Origin: Tuctoria greenei
Lineage: Eukaryota > Streptophyta > Magnoliopsida > Poales > Poaceae
DNA: 64,000 nt
Assembly (NCBI GenBank): GCA_036927565.1
Contig: JAYESD010000001.1
Location: forward strand, 69,521,751-69,585,750
Direction of reading: 5' to 3'
This document shows positions 1 to 11,324 of the stretch, one piece after another. The translations under genes were made by a program, and so were the position numbers. The notes under the pieces were generated by a model, which was given only the letters and a program-made list of their open reading frames with translations, searched no databases and was not told the DNA's origin. Numbering within the stretch: the stretch's first letter is position 1; each line of letters starts with the position of its first letter.

Positions 1-2223
1 ATAATCAATTCATAACTGCTCATTTGTCTCAATTTCATTATGTCCATATTCCACAACCTATTAATTAACCAATACAAATTCCCAATTCAGTTCCAGCCAT
101 TAAACCAAGTTAAAGTTCCGTAACTCCAATCATGTGAGGGCCCAGATTGCTTATAACCGGGAGCACAACTATCATGATAGTTTTCAACACACTCTGCAGA
201 GGTTGTACCACTTTACCGACAAGTTCGTGATTACATCACTTTTCGATGACTTAGGAATCTTAATTATGCCGTCTCACACTTTTTTAGGGGTGTGGCCAAG
301 AGATCAAAAAATAGCTTTTACAAAGTGATTACTGACCTATTTTGACCCCACTCAGGTTTTACCAGTGGTGATGTCTCCAACTGAGTACATCCAACCAAGG
401 GCCCCCTCTTGAGCCATTCGGTCCCAGGTTAGTCCCACCATCACTGCAAACCCATCCGGCTACCCCTTCCTCGAGCCTTCCTAATGGTCCAAATAGTACT
501 GGCAATACACTAATTAGTCAGCTAAGCCGCACCCATACATGTCCCTATGGTGGCGATATAAATCCCGGATGGTCGCTTTACGAATCGGTCCTTAGATCTA
601 AAGGAAGCAAAACCACCAAAACAGTCCAAACCATTCCACATAATTGGCTTGTTTAGATCTTTATGCACCATGTTGCTAAAGCATCATTATTATCAAATTC
701 CACCATTCATGTGTTCAATAGTTCATGATTAAGCAATATGATTATTTCTCAAACTCAATTGAGTATGGCGAAGCAAAAGTGTAAAATACCCTTCCCAACT
801 CTCTACATTATGTTCAAGCAATAAGGGTAGTCATACAAGACTAGTAAACTCCTATAATTGGGTTTTCCCATCAATTTGACACAAGCATTCAATTTTGCAA
901 ACAAAACATTTAAAAACCTCGATCAAAATGATCAAGGGCACTTGCCTTGCTCTTGAGCTTGGTTTGGATCGAAAGCTTTGAAGTTCTGGTTCTGCAGGTC
1001 CTCGAAAGCACTCTCGACAGCGACACCTTCTATTTCGTGCGACAAACATGCAAAACAAACCATAGAATCAAATAATGCTCACATATTACTCAATATGCCA
1101 TGATATGCATGATTTTTGCAATTGTGAAGTAAAACTTGTTAATGAGTTGTTATTAATGTTTACTAACTAGTTCTAATGGTTTTTAACAAGTTTGAACAAG
1201 TATTGAATTGATTTAGATCAAATTGGGATTAATTCAGCCTGAAATAGATCAGAACACCGGACAAGTCCTGTTACAAGGCCAGCCTAGTCCGCCCTGTCCA
1301 GAACTGCAGAAATAGGGTTTTCTGGACAGCAAGGATTGGGGTTGAATTGACGTGGGAAGGTGAATATAGAGGGTGTACCGTGTGTTTAGAGATCCAATGA
1401 TCAATAATTGGGTGCAATGCTTGAATCTTGACAGCTAGAGCTTGATAAGAGGTGTTGATGACGATTCGGTGATGAAGAACGTTGATGTCAAGAAGTTCAT
1501 GAAGATTGCACTTGCTCGATCCTTCTCCTTCTTCTCCTCCTTCTCCTCGCTGCTGGATCGTCACTTGATGGCGACACACAAGCAAAGATGGCAGCAAGGG
1601 GGATTTTTCCAATGTGTGGGGAGGTGTGGGGTATTGGGTTGCTTATATAGGGGTGGAGAGGTAGGGTTTTGGTGTGAATTCCAAGTAGAATTCGGTGGGG
1701 GACGAGTAGGGGCCGTGGTGGGGTCTACTTGGGCTCCTCTGAGGTTGGGCACAAAGTTCTTGGGCCCAATTAAGGCATCCAAATCAGATTCAGTAGGCCG
1801 GACTAGTCCACAACAAGACCGGACAAGTCCATTTTGGAATAGAGAGGTTGTCGGAGAAGTCCGATATGGAAGGCCAGACAAGTCCGGGGTTGCAAAATAA
1901 AAAGCTTTCGGACAGAAAACTAGATAGAATCGGACTAGTCCTCTTGGACAACGGACAAGTCTGGGCAACATCAGAACCATCAATCGGACTAGTCTTTGCA
2001 TTATGCCAGACAAGTCTGGGCTTTGAAGAAACCTGAATTTCTGAAACGATAGAGGGATACCTGACTAGTCCGAGCTAGAGGCCGGACAAGTCCATGTCCT
2101 GACAGAATTAAACTACTGATCAAACCGAAATTCATTTTAATCTTGCTCCATTTTATGTTGCTAAATCTTAAACATGTATGAGGATGCATGCAATGCATTA
2201 TGCATGAAAATGAGGGTGTTACA
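1..2223 (-). mobile_element. Ty3/gypsy LTR, minus orientation, running off the window
   Basis: Read on the minus strand this segment starts at 2223 with TGTAACACCC, the usual start of many grass gypsy LTRs, and runs leftward past position 1. Its inner part (about 1-1200) is an inverted, diverged copy of 4869-5700: matching blocks are 840-1110 with 4930-5210, and 130-330 with 5340-5545. The DNA to the right of 2223 is plus-strand gag, so this LTR (a solo LTR or the 5' LTR of an element to the left) appears to have inserted in opposite orientation into the gag of a relative. The other end is outside the window, so target duplication cannot be tested; the five bases beside it are cctcc. No coding capacity is seen. 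Confidence 0.7.
1259..2095. repeat. Scattered GGACAAGTCC / GGACTAGTCC motif array in LTR
   Basis: About a dozen copies of a 10-12 base motif lie in the outer part of the minus-strand LTR, at roughly 1259, 1283, 1797, 1821, 1850, 1873, 1932, 1953, 1983, 2005, 2063 and 2083. From 1797 the palindromic form (GGACTAGTCC) and the non-palindromic form (GGACAAGTCC) largely alternate. In LTR terms this is the U3 side, so a role as a promoter or enhancer array is possible. That role is inference. Confidence 0.6.
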
Positions 2224-2871
2224 CCTCCCATGCATGAACATTGCTTACCCATGCTATCCGCACCTCGTCCTAACATGGGTGCCTATGCTGAGAACCAGTC
2301 TCGCCCTAACTTCTCTGGCGCCACAGGTAACAAGACATACTATACATGTGGTCAAGCGGGACACTTTGCTAATCAGTGCCCAAAGTCAGGCCAGGGACAA
2401 CAATGCTACGAGGAAGAATCCTAGGCCGAATGGAGGAGCAACTTAAGGCAACCGTGGACCACAAAATTCCGCCCATGGCAAGGTGAACCATGTATCTGCA
2501 ATGGAGGCCCAGCAAGCTGATGGTGTTTTGATTGGTATGTTTCTTGCAAACTCAAACCTTGCTACTATAATATTTAATTCTGGAGCATATAATTCATTCA
2601 TCTCTCCAAAGTATGTCACAAAGTATAGTATGACTATATCCCACGTGAAGTATACTATGTTGGTGAGTTCTCCTGGAGGAATGATGTGGACACATATATT
2701 ATGTCCAAAAGTGCGTCTTAAAATAAGGGTGGTAGATTTCCTCGACAACCTTATAGTTCTCGACTCGCAAGGATTGGACATAATACTCGGAATGGATTGG
2801 CTAGAAAAGCATAATGGAGTGATCCAGTGTGCCACACAACAGTGCAGTTGACAAATGACGAGGGAGTCCAC
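2224..2871 (+). pseudogene. Ty3/gypsy gag zinc knuckle and protease remnant
   Basis: The 3' end of gag and the protease of a plus-strand Ty3/gypsy element. A CCHC zinc knuckle (CGQAGHFANQC) lies at about 2347-2381, followed by a stop near 2422. The retropepsin-like part spans about 2483-2851. It has IFNSGAYNSFIS where the family has a DSG/DTG-type active site, so the catalytic Asp reads Asn, and it retains the family block GLDIILGMDWL. The beginning of gag is missing because the minus-strand LTR abuts at 2223. The block style resembles Del/Tekay-type chromoviruses, but no chromodomain is present to confirm this. It is non-functional because of truncation, stops and the lost Asp. Confidence 0.8.
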
Positions 2872-2910
2872 ATATAATTCAGGGCAGTTCAGCCAACAAT
2901 TGGAAAGGAA

Positions 2911-4295
2911 ATGCTAAACCATGTGGAAGATGTGACATTGGAGGAAATTCCGATCGTTCGCAAACATCCAGAGGTGTTTCCGGAAGAATTGTCAGATATG
3001 CCACCTGATCGTGACATCGAGTTTGTCATTGATTTAATACCTAGAACTGCACCTATGTCAAAAAGGCTGTATAGGGTGCCTGCTAATGAAATAGTGGAGC
3101 TCAAGAAGCAAATTCAAGAGCAGTCAGAAAATAGTTTTATACGCCAAAGTTCGTCACCATGGGGAGCCCCAGTGCTGTTCGTAGATAAGAAGGATGGATC
3201 CCAAAGGATGTGTGTGGACTAAAGATGTCTCAATCAGTTGACGATCAAGAATAAGTATTCATTGCCCCACATAGAAGATTTGTTTGACCAAGTGAAGGGA
3301 TAACGAACATTTTCCAAGATTGATCTTCGGTCAGGGTACTTCCAGCTGAAATTTAGACTTGCAGACATACCCAAAACAGCCTTTCGAACATGTATGGGTC
3401 ATATGAGTACACCATTATGTCATTCGGGTTGACGAATGCACCTGCTTAATTCACATACCTCATGAATAAAGTCTTCATGGAATACTTGGACCAGTTCGTC
3501 GTAGTGTTAATTGATGATACCATGGTATACTCGAGAAGCGAAGAAGAGCATCAAGAGCATTTGAGGCTAACATTGCAGAAATTGCGAGAGCACCAGTTGT
3601 ATGCCAAGTTTAACAAGTGCCAATTATGGTTCAGAGAGATTGTTGATCCAGGAAAATTAAGAGACATGTTGAAGTGGGAACCCCAGCATAATGTGAAGGA
3701 AATTTGGAGTTTCTTAGGAATGGCTGGATATTATCGTTATTTCATCAAGGACTTCTCCAAGATAGCGAAGCCCATGATTGAACTTCTAATGAAGGAGAAA
3801 CCATTCAAATGGACTTAGGCTTGTCGGGACAACTTTGAGGAGATAAAGAAGAAATTAACCACCGCACTAGTATTAATATTGCCAGATGTGAGCAAGAGCT
3901 TCGATATTTATTGCGACGGATCGAGGTAAGGACATGGATGTGTACTGATGCAAGAAGGCAGAGTATTAGCTTATGCATCTAGGCAACTGAAGAAGCATGA
4001 ATTGAATTACCCTACGCATGATCTCCAACTTGCAGCCGTAGTGCATGCTTTGGAGATATGGAGACACTACATTCTTGGTTATAGGTGTGAGATTTACACG
4101 GACCACAAGACTCTCAAGTACATATTCATGAAAACGGATCTGAATTTGAGGTAACGACGAGGGTTGGAACTCATTAAAGATTATGATGTGGGGTTAAACT
4201 ATCACCCAGCGAAGGCCAATGTAGTGGAAAATGCCTTGAGTCGAAAAGGAGCAAGCCACCAACTCACTGTTCAAGAGTTGCCATCCGAGCTATGT
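2911..4295 (+). pseudogene. Ty3/gypsy reverse transcriptase and RNase H, broken
   Basis: Continuation of the same element. The N-terminal RT region (FPEELSDMPPDRDIEF, then SSPWGAPVLFVDKKDGS) is at 2911-3222 and ends at a stop after CVD. Further RT blocks follow with more stops, and the reading frame changes before 3462. The YxDD-type motif reads VVVLIDDTMVYS at about 3490-3530, so the position normally Tyr/Phe is Leu or Ile. RNase H is recognisable at about 3830-4154 (IYCDGSR, LAYASRQLKKHELNYPTHD, YTDHKTLKYIF) with stops at about 3927 and 4152. These enzymes would copy element RNA into DNA, but this copy cannot. It lies between the protease and integrase remnants in normal gypsy order. Confidence 0.85.
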
Positions 4296-4868
4296 AAGTA
4301 GTTTGAATTATTGCATCTCGGATTTATGAATGATATAGTAGCAATGGAAGTAAACCCAACACTAGAACAGGAAATACGAGAGGGTCAAACAGCAGATGAG
4401 GAAACCCAAGAGATCAAGGAAAGAATCCAAGAGGGAAGAGAATGGAGGTTTGACGAATATGACAATGACACGCTATGGCTTGGGAAATGAATTGGCGCGC
4501 TTAATGTGAAGAATATCCGGGAGACGGTATTGAAGGAGCCACATGACTCACCTTTCTACATTCATTCAGGTTGTACAAAAATGTACAAGGACTTGAAGAC
4601 GTGCTACCGGTGGGGTGGAATGAAGAAGACATAGTTGAATATGTTGCATTATGTGATGTATGCCAACGAGTGAAGGCTAAACATCAAAGGTCAGCTGGAT
4701 TATTGCAGCCATTGAAGATACGAGAATGGAAGTGGGAAGAAATTGGTATGGACTTCATAGTTGGTTTCTCGCGGACCTTGTCAGGATATGACTCAATATG
4801 GGTTATTTTGGATTGGTTGACCAAGTCTGAGCATTTATCCCTATCAAGACTACTTATAGCTCGAATAC
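4296..4868 (+). pseudogene. Ty3/gypsy integrase, 3' truncated
   Basis: The N-terminal HHCC zinc region of integrase is visible (HSGCTKMYKDLK, then CDVCQRVKAKHQRSAG at about 4650-4700), followed by the start of the catalytic core (WEEIGMDFIVG, with the first catalytic Asp near 4750). There are frame changes near 4604 and 4830. Family-like residues (FIPIKTTYSSNT in a shifted frame) continue to about 4868. There the sequence jumps straight into the middle of an LTR, so most of the catalytic core, the C-terminal domain, the 3' untranslated part, the polypurine tract and the first part of the 3' LTR are missing. A deletion between the integrase gene and the LTR explains this. Confidence 0.8.
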
Positions 4869-6175
4869 GTAAAACTCAATTGTAACTAGTTAATAAGCAA
4901 TAGTAGTAACCTAATAACACGTACTACCTCATAATTGCATCATTCATGCATATCATGGCATATTGAGTACTATGTGAGCATTTATTGATTGTAATGTTTG
5001 TTTTGCATGATTGTTGCGCGGAATAGAAGGAAACACTCTAGAAGGTGTTTGCAAGGACCTTCAACACCAGAACTAGGAAGCTCTTGATCCAAACCAGCCA
5101 CCGGAGCAAGACAAGTGCCCTTGAAGATTATGATCCTGTTTTTGAAATGTTTTATTTCAAACTTGCATGCTTGTGTCAAATTGATGGAAAAACCCATAAC
5201 AGGTGTTTACTAGACTTGTATGTCCATCCTTGTCGCTCGGGATGTAATGTAGAGAGTCGGGAAGGACATTTTACACTTTTGCTCCACTTTACATAATTGG
5301 GATTGGGAATCACCAAATGACTTAGTTGGTCCGCAACATGCTAGTAGTCACTTTGTAAAGGCTATTTTGTGATATCTTGGCCACACACACTTATGGAAGT
5401 GTGAGACAGCATAATGGAGGTTTTTAGTCATACAAAGGTGATGAAATCACGAACTTGTGGGTAAAGTGGTGCAACCTCCGCAGAGTGTAAAACTATCATG
5501 ATAGCCGTGCTCCCGGTTATGAGTGACCTAGACCCTCACATGATTAGAGTTATGAAACAGAGTATTGAATATGAGATGGAATTGGATATTGGGTTATGGA
5601 ATTGGTTATGGTTACTTGAGTATGGATCAATATGGTTATTTATAATGGATGGTCATTTTTGGTTGGTGAATGGTAATTGATGGAATTGGGTATGGTATTT
5701 TAGGTTACTTGGGTTATGATGGAAATTGACCTCACATAGTAATCATAAGTCCCATTTTCTTACTTTTATGAATGAAATGTACTTTTCTACAATAAACCAT
5801 TTATTCCATCCTTGTTTAATCTACATGTCATACTTTCCCACAATTGTTGAGTACAACATGTACTCACCCTTCCTAATCCCACATAATTCAGTAACATGAG
5901 ATAATTTGGAGTATCTGGGGGACCATGAGGAGCACTAGGCATGCGTGTTACCGTCGAACTACCTATGGATATGGAGTCTACTAGTGCTTAGTTTTCTGCT
6001 GCAATGTTGTTAGAGGTTGTGTTCGAGACTGTCGGATATTGTAATAAGTTACTATTTATTACTCAAAACATGGTTATTATCTTAATATCATTTGTGATGT
6101 ACTCATGTATGTGTATTAAACATCCTGGACACTCATATGCGTCACACTTGGTTCTTCTTGAAACCGGGTGTCACA
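4869..6175 (+). mobile_element. 3' part of Ty3/gypsy LTR, plus orientation
   Basis: Diverged sequence homologous, in opposite orientation, to the LTR at 1-1200. It ends at 6175 with GGGTGTCACA, a slightly mutated form of the family terminus GGGTGTTACA. The 5' part of the LTR is missing because of the deletion that joins it to integrase at about 4868. Several short open frames here have no similarity I recognise and are taken as non-coding. Confidence 0.7.
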
Positions 6176-6620
6176 AATTGACTCAAAGCGACTTAGATCG
6201 TGTTGCACACCTTCGATTTGCATACGATGTATGGAAAGCACTATGCGACTATCATGAAGGCTCCAACACAATCAAGGAGGTATGTGAACATATGTTCAAG
6301 AAAGAGTACATGCATTTGGATATGCAACCTGGTTAGTCGATCGAGGATCTCTTTGCCCGCTTTAATAAAATTCTTAGCAACTTGCATAGCGTCGATGTTA
6401 ATTTTCAGATGCTGAAAATGCTAATCAATTATTAAGTGCATTAGACATGTCAATTTGGGAGATGAAAATTACATCTATTCGTGAATCCGCTGTCATGAGT
6501 ACACTTACATTAGATGTGTTATATTCCAAGTTAAAAACTAACAAACTTAACATTATATCACAGAAAAATCCCAATAAGTCTCTTGCATTTGTTTCAGAAT
6601 GTGACATGCCTAGTTCTTGA
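6176..6620 (+). pseudogene. Copia gag UBN2-type core, unit 1
   Basis: The frame reads LTQSDLDRVAHLRFAYDVWKAL, then KEYMHLDMQPG, a stop at about 6334, SIEDLFARFNKILSNLHSV, and on to FVSECDMPSS with a stop at about 6618. This is the layout of the copia gag core (UBN2-like), in which an alpha-helical capsid precursor is followed by the zinc knuckle. A one-base loss near 6405 relative to units 2 and 3 also breaks the frame. Only this unit has the upstream part of gag (6176-6335); units 2 and 3 begin at SIEDLF. Confidence 0.7.
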
Positions 6621-6739
6621 TGTCTTCTCTAACTCTTGAACAGGTTGAAGAACTTCCACAGGAGGAGCTAGCACTTCTCTCCACTAGGTTCTCAAAAGTA
6701 TTGCAAAATGTGATAACTAGAAGGAGAGGAAGTGGTCGT

Positions 6740-7579
6740 TCTCAACGATGCTTTGAATGTGGTAAGACATGACATTTTTTTACAGATTGCCCTAACCTTT
6801 CACGTCCTTCTACCCGTGATGAAAATCAAAATAAGTTCATGTCCTCCTCTAGCAACAACAACAAGAAAAAGAAGACTTTCACAAAATGCCAAGTGGTAGG
6901 CCATATCCTCTCCGCTCCAATAGACAAAAACTTGAGCGTTGTGGACTCCAGAAGTGATGAGGATGAAGAAAATTTTGCAACTATGTGTTTCATGGTGGGC
7001 AACTCAAGATCAAGTATGAAGGATGCTGAAGTCAACAACGACAATGAGGAGGTATGTCCTTCTTGTGAAGAAATATGTGATGTTATTCTTGGTGCCACTG
7101 CTGTACTTAATAAAAAAGAAAGAAACATAGGGACAATGCTGTTAAAATTGAAATCACTAGAATCTAAAATTAATCGATTAAAATATTTTATTCCTAGTGA
7201 TGATTCTTGCTCCTCACGTGAATTAATATATGAACAATTGTCCTCTTTAGGAAGTGTACACACCTCCACACTTGACAAACTTGAGATTGAAATTGAAAAG
7301 AACAAAAAGCTTGCTTCACTTAACGATAAAAATATGAAAGATGCTAGCTGTTCAACAATAGATTTGCATTGTTTTAACTGTGATGATCTTAATAAGAAAC
7401 TACATGATGCCTTGTATGATTTTTTTGTTTTCAACAATGGTTTACTTTCTCATGAAGTTAATTTTTGTTCTAATTGCAAATTAAAAGGAAAAACTTCATG
7501 TGAAAATTGTCTTGATCTGTCCAATAAACTTTATGACATGCATCGCACACTACATCAGTTTCGTAATGCAAAAACCTAA
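6740..7579 (+). pseudogene. Copia gag zinc knuckle and coiled-coil tail, unit 1
   Basis: The zinc knuckle begins at 6749 (CFECGK) but is broken by an in-frame TGA, so its His ligand would only be reached by read-through. Downstream is an open frame of 246 codons (6839-7579). It has a Ser/Asn/Lys-rich start, an acidic stretch (SDEDEENFATM), a long charged helix likely to form a coiled coil (about residues 85-170) and Cys-rich pairs (CFNCDD, CSNCKLKGKTSCENC). It probably belongs to the gag precursor. It has no enzyme motif. The Cys pairs might bind zinc (inference). Confidence 0.65.
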
Positions 7580-8334
7580 ACTTGCCGCTAAATTCTTCTA
7601 AGTCTTGCAATGATAAAACTGGTCTAGGTTTTGATTCTCATGCTCATTCTAAGGCACATCCATCTAAGGTTGCTAAGCCACCAGAAATTGGTTTGATTAA
7701 AACAATTCCAAACAAAAAGAACTGGTTTCTAAGTGTGCAGGAATGTTGTCTCATTCATTTGCTAATAAACATATGGCTTACTCATCCAAACATGAACACA
7801 AAGTGAAATTTCATTGTACCTACTTTGGTAGAGATGGTCATGTCATAGTTTTTTATTATATACTAGCTAAACAAGAAAATAAGCAAAGAATCATTGTAAC
7901 TGGAAAATTGTACCCGGTGAGTCGATCGAGGATCTCTTTGCCTGCTTTAATAAAATTCTTAGCAACTTGCATAGCGTCGATGTTAATTTTTCAGATGCTG
8001 AAAATGCTAGGCAATTATTATGTACATTAGACATGTCAATTTGGGAGATGAAAGTTACATCTATTTGTGAATTCGCTGTCATGGGTACACTTACATTAGA
8101 TGTGTTATATTCCAAGTTAAAAACTAACAAACTTAACATTATATCACAGAAAAATCCCAATAAGTCTCTTGCATTTGTTTCAGAATGTGACATGCTTAGT
8201 TCTTGATGTCTTCTCTAACTCTTGAACAGGTTGAAGAACTTCCACAGGAGGAGCTAGCACTTCTCTCCACTAGGTTCTCAAAAGTATTGCAAAATGTGAT
8301 AACTAGAACGAGAGGAAGTGGTCGTTCTCAACGA

Positions 8335-9165
8335 TGCTTTGAATGTGGTAAGACATGAAATTTTTTTACAGATTGCCCTAACCTTTCAGGTCCTTCTACC
8401 CATGATGAAAATCAAAATAAGTTCATGTCCTCCTCTAGCAACAACAAAAAGAAAAAGAAGACTTTCACAAAATGCCAAGTGGTAGGCCATATCCTCTCCG
8501 CTCCAATAGACAAAAACTTGAGCGTTGTTGACTCCAGAAGTGATGAGGATGAAGAAAATATTGCAACTATGTGTTTCATGGTGGGCAACTCAAGATCAAG
8601 TATGGAGGAAGCTGAAGTCAACAATGACAATGAGGAGGTATGTCCTTCTTGTGAAGAAATATGTGATGTTATTCTTGGTGCCACTGCTGTACTTAATAAA
8701 AAAGAAAGAAACTTAGGGACAATGCTGTTAAAATTGAAATCACTAGAATCTAAAATTAATCGATTAAAATATTTTATTCCTAGTGATGATTCTTGCTCCT
8801 CACGTGAATTAATATATGAACAATTGTCCTCTTTAGGAAGTGTACACACCTCCACACTTGACAAACTTGAGATTGAAATTGAAAAGAACAAAAAGCTTGC
8901 TTCACTTAACGATAAAAATATGAAAGATGCTAGCTGTTCAACAATAGATTTGCATTGTTTTAACTGTGATGATCTTAATAAGAAACTACATGATGCCTTG
9001 TATGATTTTTTTGTTTTCAACAATGGTTTACTTTCTCATGAAGTTAATTGTTGTTCTAATTGCAAATTAAAAGGAAAAACTTCATGTGAAAATTTTCTTG
9101 ATCTGTCCAATAAACTTTATGACATGCATTGCACACTACATCGGTTTCGTAATGCAAAAACCTAA
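8335..9165 (+). pseudogene. Copia gag zinc knuckle and coiled-coil tail, unit 2
   Basis: Near-identical repeat of the unit 1 region. The knuckle shares the same TGA stop as unit 1. The 246-codon open frame is at 8425-9165, with only a few substitutions relative to unit 1 (for example KK for NN in the early Lys run, and Phe for Cys in the last CENC). The shared stop shows that units 1 and 2 arose from one another after the mutation occurred. Confidence 0.65.
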
Positions 9166-9872
9166 GCTTGCTGCTAAATTCTTCTATGTATTGCAATGAT
9201 AAAACTGGTCTAGGTTTTGATTCTCATGCTCATTCTAAGGCACATCCATCTAAGGTTGTTAAGCCACCAGAAAGTGGTTTGATTAAAACAATTCCAAACA
9301 AAAAGAATTGGTTTCTAAGTCTGCAGGAATGTTGTCTCATTCATTTGCTAATAAACATATGGCTTACTCATCCAAACATGAACACAAAGTGAAATTTCAT
9401 TGTACCTACTTTGGTAGAGATGGTCATGTCATAGATTTTTATTATATACCAGCTAAACAAGAAAATAAGCAAAGAATCATTGTAAAAGGAAAATTGTACC
9501 CGGTGAGTCGATCGAGGATCTCTTTGCCCGCTTTAATAAAATTCTTAGCAACTTGCATAGCGTCGATGTTAATTTTTCGGATGCTGAAAATGCTAGGCAA
9601 TTATTAAGTGCATTAGACATGTCAATTTGGGATATGAAAGTTACATCTATTTGTGAATCCGCTGTCATGAGTACACTTACATTAGATGTGTTATATTCCA
9701 AGTTAAAAACTAACGAACTTAACATTATATCACAAAAAAATCCCAACAAGTCTCTTGTATTTGTTTCAGAATGTGACATGCCTAGTTCTTGATGTCTTCT
9801 CTAACTCTTTAACATATTGAAGAACTTCCACGGGAGGAGGTAGCACTTCTCTCCACTAGGTTCTAAAAAGCA

Positions 9873-10734
9873 TTGCAAAATATGATAACTAGAAGGAGAG
9901 GAAGTGGTGGTTCTCAACGATGCTTTGAATGTGGTAAGATAGGACATTTTTGTACAGATTGCCCTAACCTTTCAGGTCCCTCTACCCGTGATGAAAATCA
10001 AAATAAGTTCAAGTCCTCTTCTAGCAACAACAACAAGAAAAAGAAGACTTTCACAAAATGCCAAGTGGTATGCCATATCCTCTCCTCTCTAATAGACAAA
10101 AACATGAGCGATGTGGACTCCAAAAGTAATGAGGATGAAGAAAATTTGGCAACTATGTGTTTCATGGCGGGCAACTCAAGATCAAGTATGGAGGAAGCTG
10201 AATTCAACAACGACAATGAGGAGGTATGTCCTTCTGTGAAGAAATATGTGATGTTATTTTTGGTGCCACTGTTGTACTCAAGAAAAAGGAAAGAAAATTA
10301 GGGACAATGCTGTTAAAATTGAGTCACTAGAATCTGAAATTAATCGATTAAAATATTTGATTCCTAGTGATGATTCTTGCTCCTCACGTGAATTAATATA
10401 TGAACAATTGTCCTCCTTAGGAAGTGTACACACCTCCACACTTGACAAACTTGAGATTGAAATTGAAAAGAACAAAAAGCTTGCTTCAGTTAATGATAAA
10501 AACATGAAAGATGCTAGTTGTTCAACAATAGATTTGCATTGTTTTAACTGTGATGATCTTAATAAGAAACTTCTTGATGCCTTGTATGAGCATTTTGTTC
10601 TCCACAATTGTTTACTTTCTCATGAAGTTAATTGTTGTTCTAATTGCAAATTAAAAGGAAAAACTTCATGTGAAAATTTTCTTGATCTGTCCAATAAACT
10701 CGATGACATGCATCGACACTACACGGTTTCGTAA
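9873..10734 (+). pseudogene. Copia gag zinc knuckle and coiled-coil tail, unit 3
   Basis: This unit retains a complete CCHC zinc knuckle (CFECGKIGHFCTDC, 9921-9962). The gag frame runs to about 10230, where a T is missing relative to units 1 and 2 (CCTTCTGTG against CCTTCTTGTG). A second small deletion follows near 10322. The helical tail resumes at 10357-10734. It is the only unit directly continuous with the protease region, so it marks the original right-hand end of gag. Confidence 0.7.
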
Positions 10735-11324
10735 TGCAAAAACTTTAACTTGCTGCTAAATTCTTCTAAGTATTGCAATTGTAAAACTGGTCTAGGTTTT
10801 GATTCTCATGCTCATTCTAAGGCACATCCATCCAAGGTTGTTAAGCCACCAGAAAGTGGTTTGATTAAAACAATTCCTAAACAAAAATAATTGGTTTCTA
10901 AGTCTGTAGGAATGTTGTCTCATTCATTTGCTAATAAACATATGGCTTGCTCATCCAGACATGAACACAAAGTGAAATTTCATTGTACCTACTGTGGTAG
11001 AGATGGTCACGTCATTGATTTCTATTATAGACTAGCTAAACAATAAAATAAGCAAAGAATGTTAGCTAGATCACGTAACAATCAAGCAAAACTTGTTGCA
11101 TGTGCTGAACCAAATGTTAGGAGCTTGCAACTTTCTATGATGAGTCAAACACTTACAAAGTTTGCTCCCTAACCTACTATTTTTCATGCTACACATGTAA
11201 CACCTCATAGGTCAGTAGTTGGGTACAAAAATCCTCAAACATTGGCTCATAAACCTGCTGCTTTATCTCAGCTTTCATGTGTTATTTCTGCTGGACAACA
11301 TGTGACTTAGTATTGGATTCCTAA

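Larger units (their letters stand above)
6336..11060 (+). repeat. 1.59-kb tandem triplication inside copia gag
   Basis: The landmark GTCGATCGAGGATCTC occurs at 6336, 7921 and 9507, giving periods of 1585 and 1586 bp. The third unit is homologous to about 11060 and then continues into unique protease sequence. The junction between units holds about 29 bp (7892-7920 and the equivalent before 9507) that is absent from the start of the first unit. Units 1 and 2 are nearly identical and share a stop in the zinc knuckle. Unit 3 has an intact knuckle but carries its own frameshifts. Confidence 0.92.

Noticed and set aside
1442..2036. Overlapping open frames on both strands of the gypsy LTR
   Set aside because: They are rich in residues dictated by the GGACTAGTCC-type motifs, lack any known domain and lie inside an LTR. 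Treated as chance frames.
6826..7437. Open frame of about 200 codons opposite the copia gag tail
   Set aside because: Exact antisense shadow of the Lys/Asn-rich gag frame; it recurs at 8412-9023 only because the DNA is duplicated.
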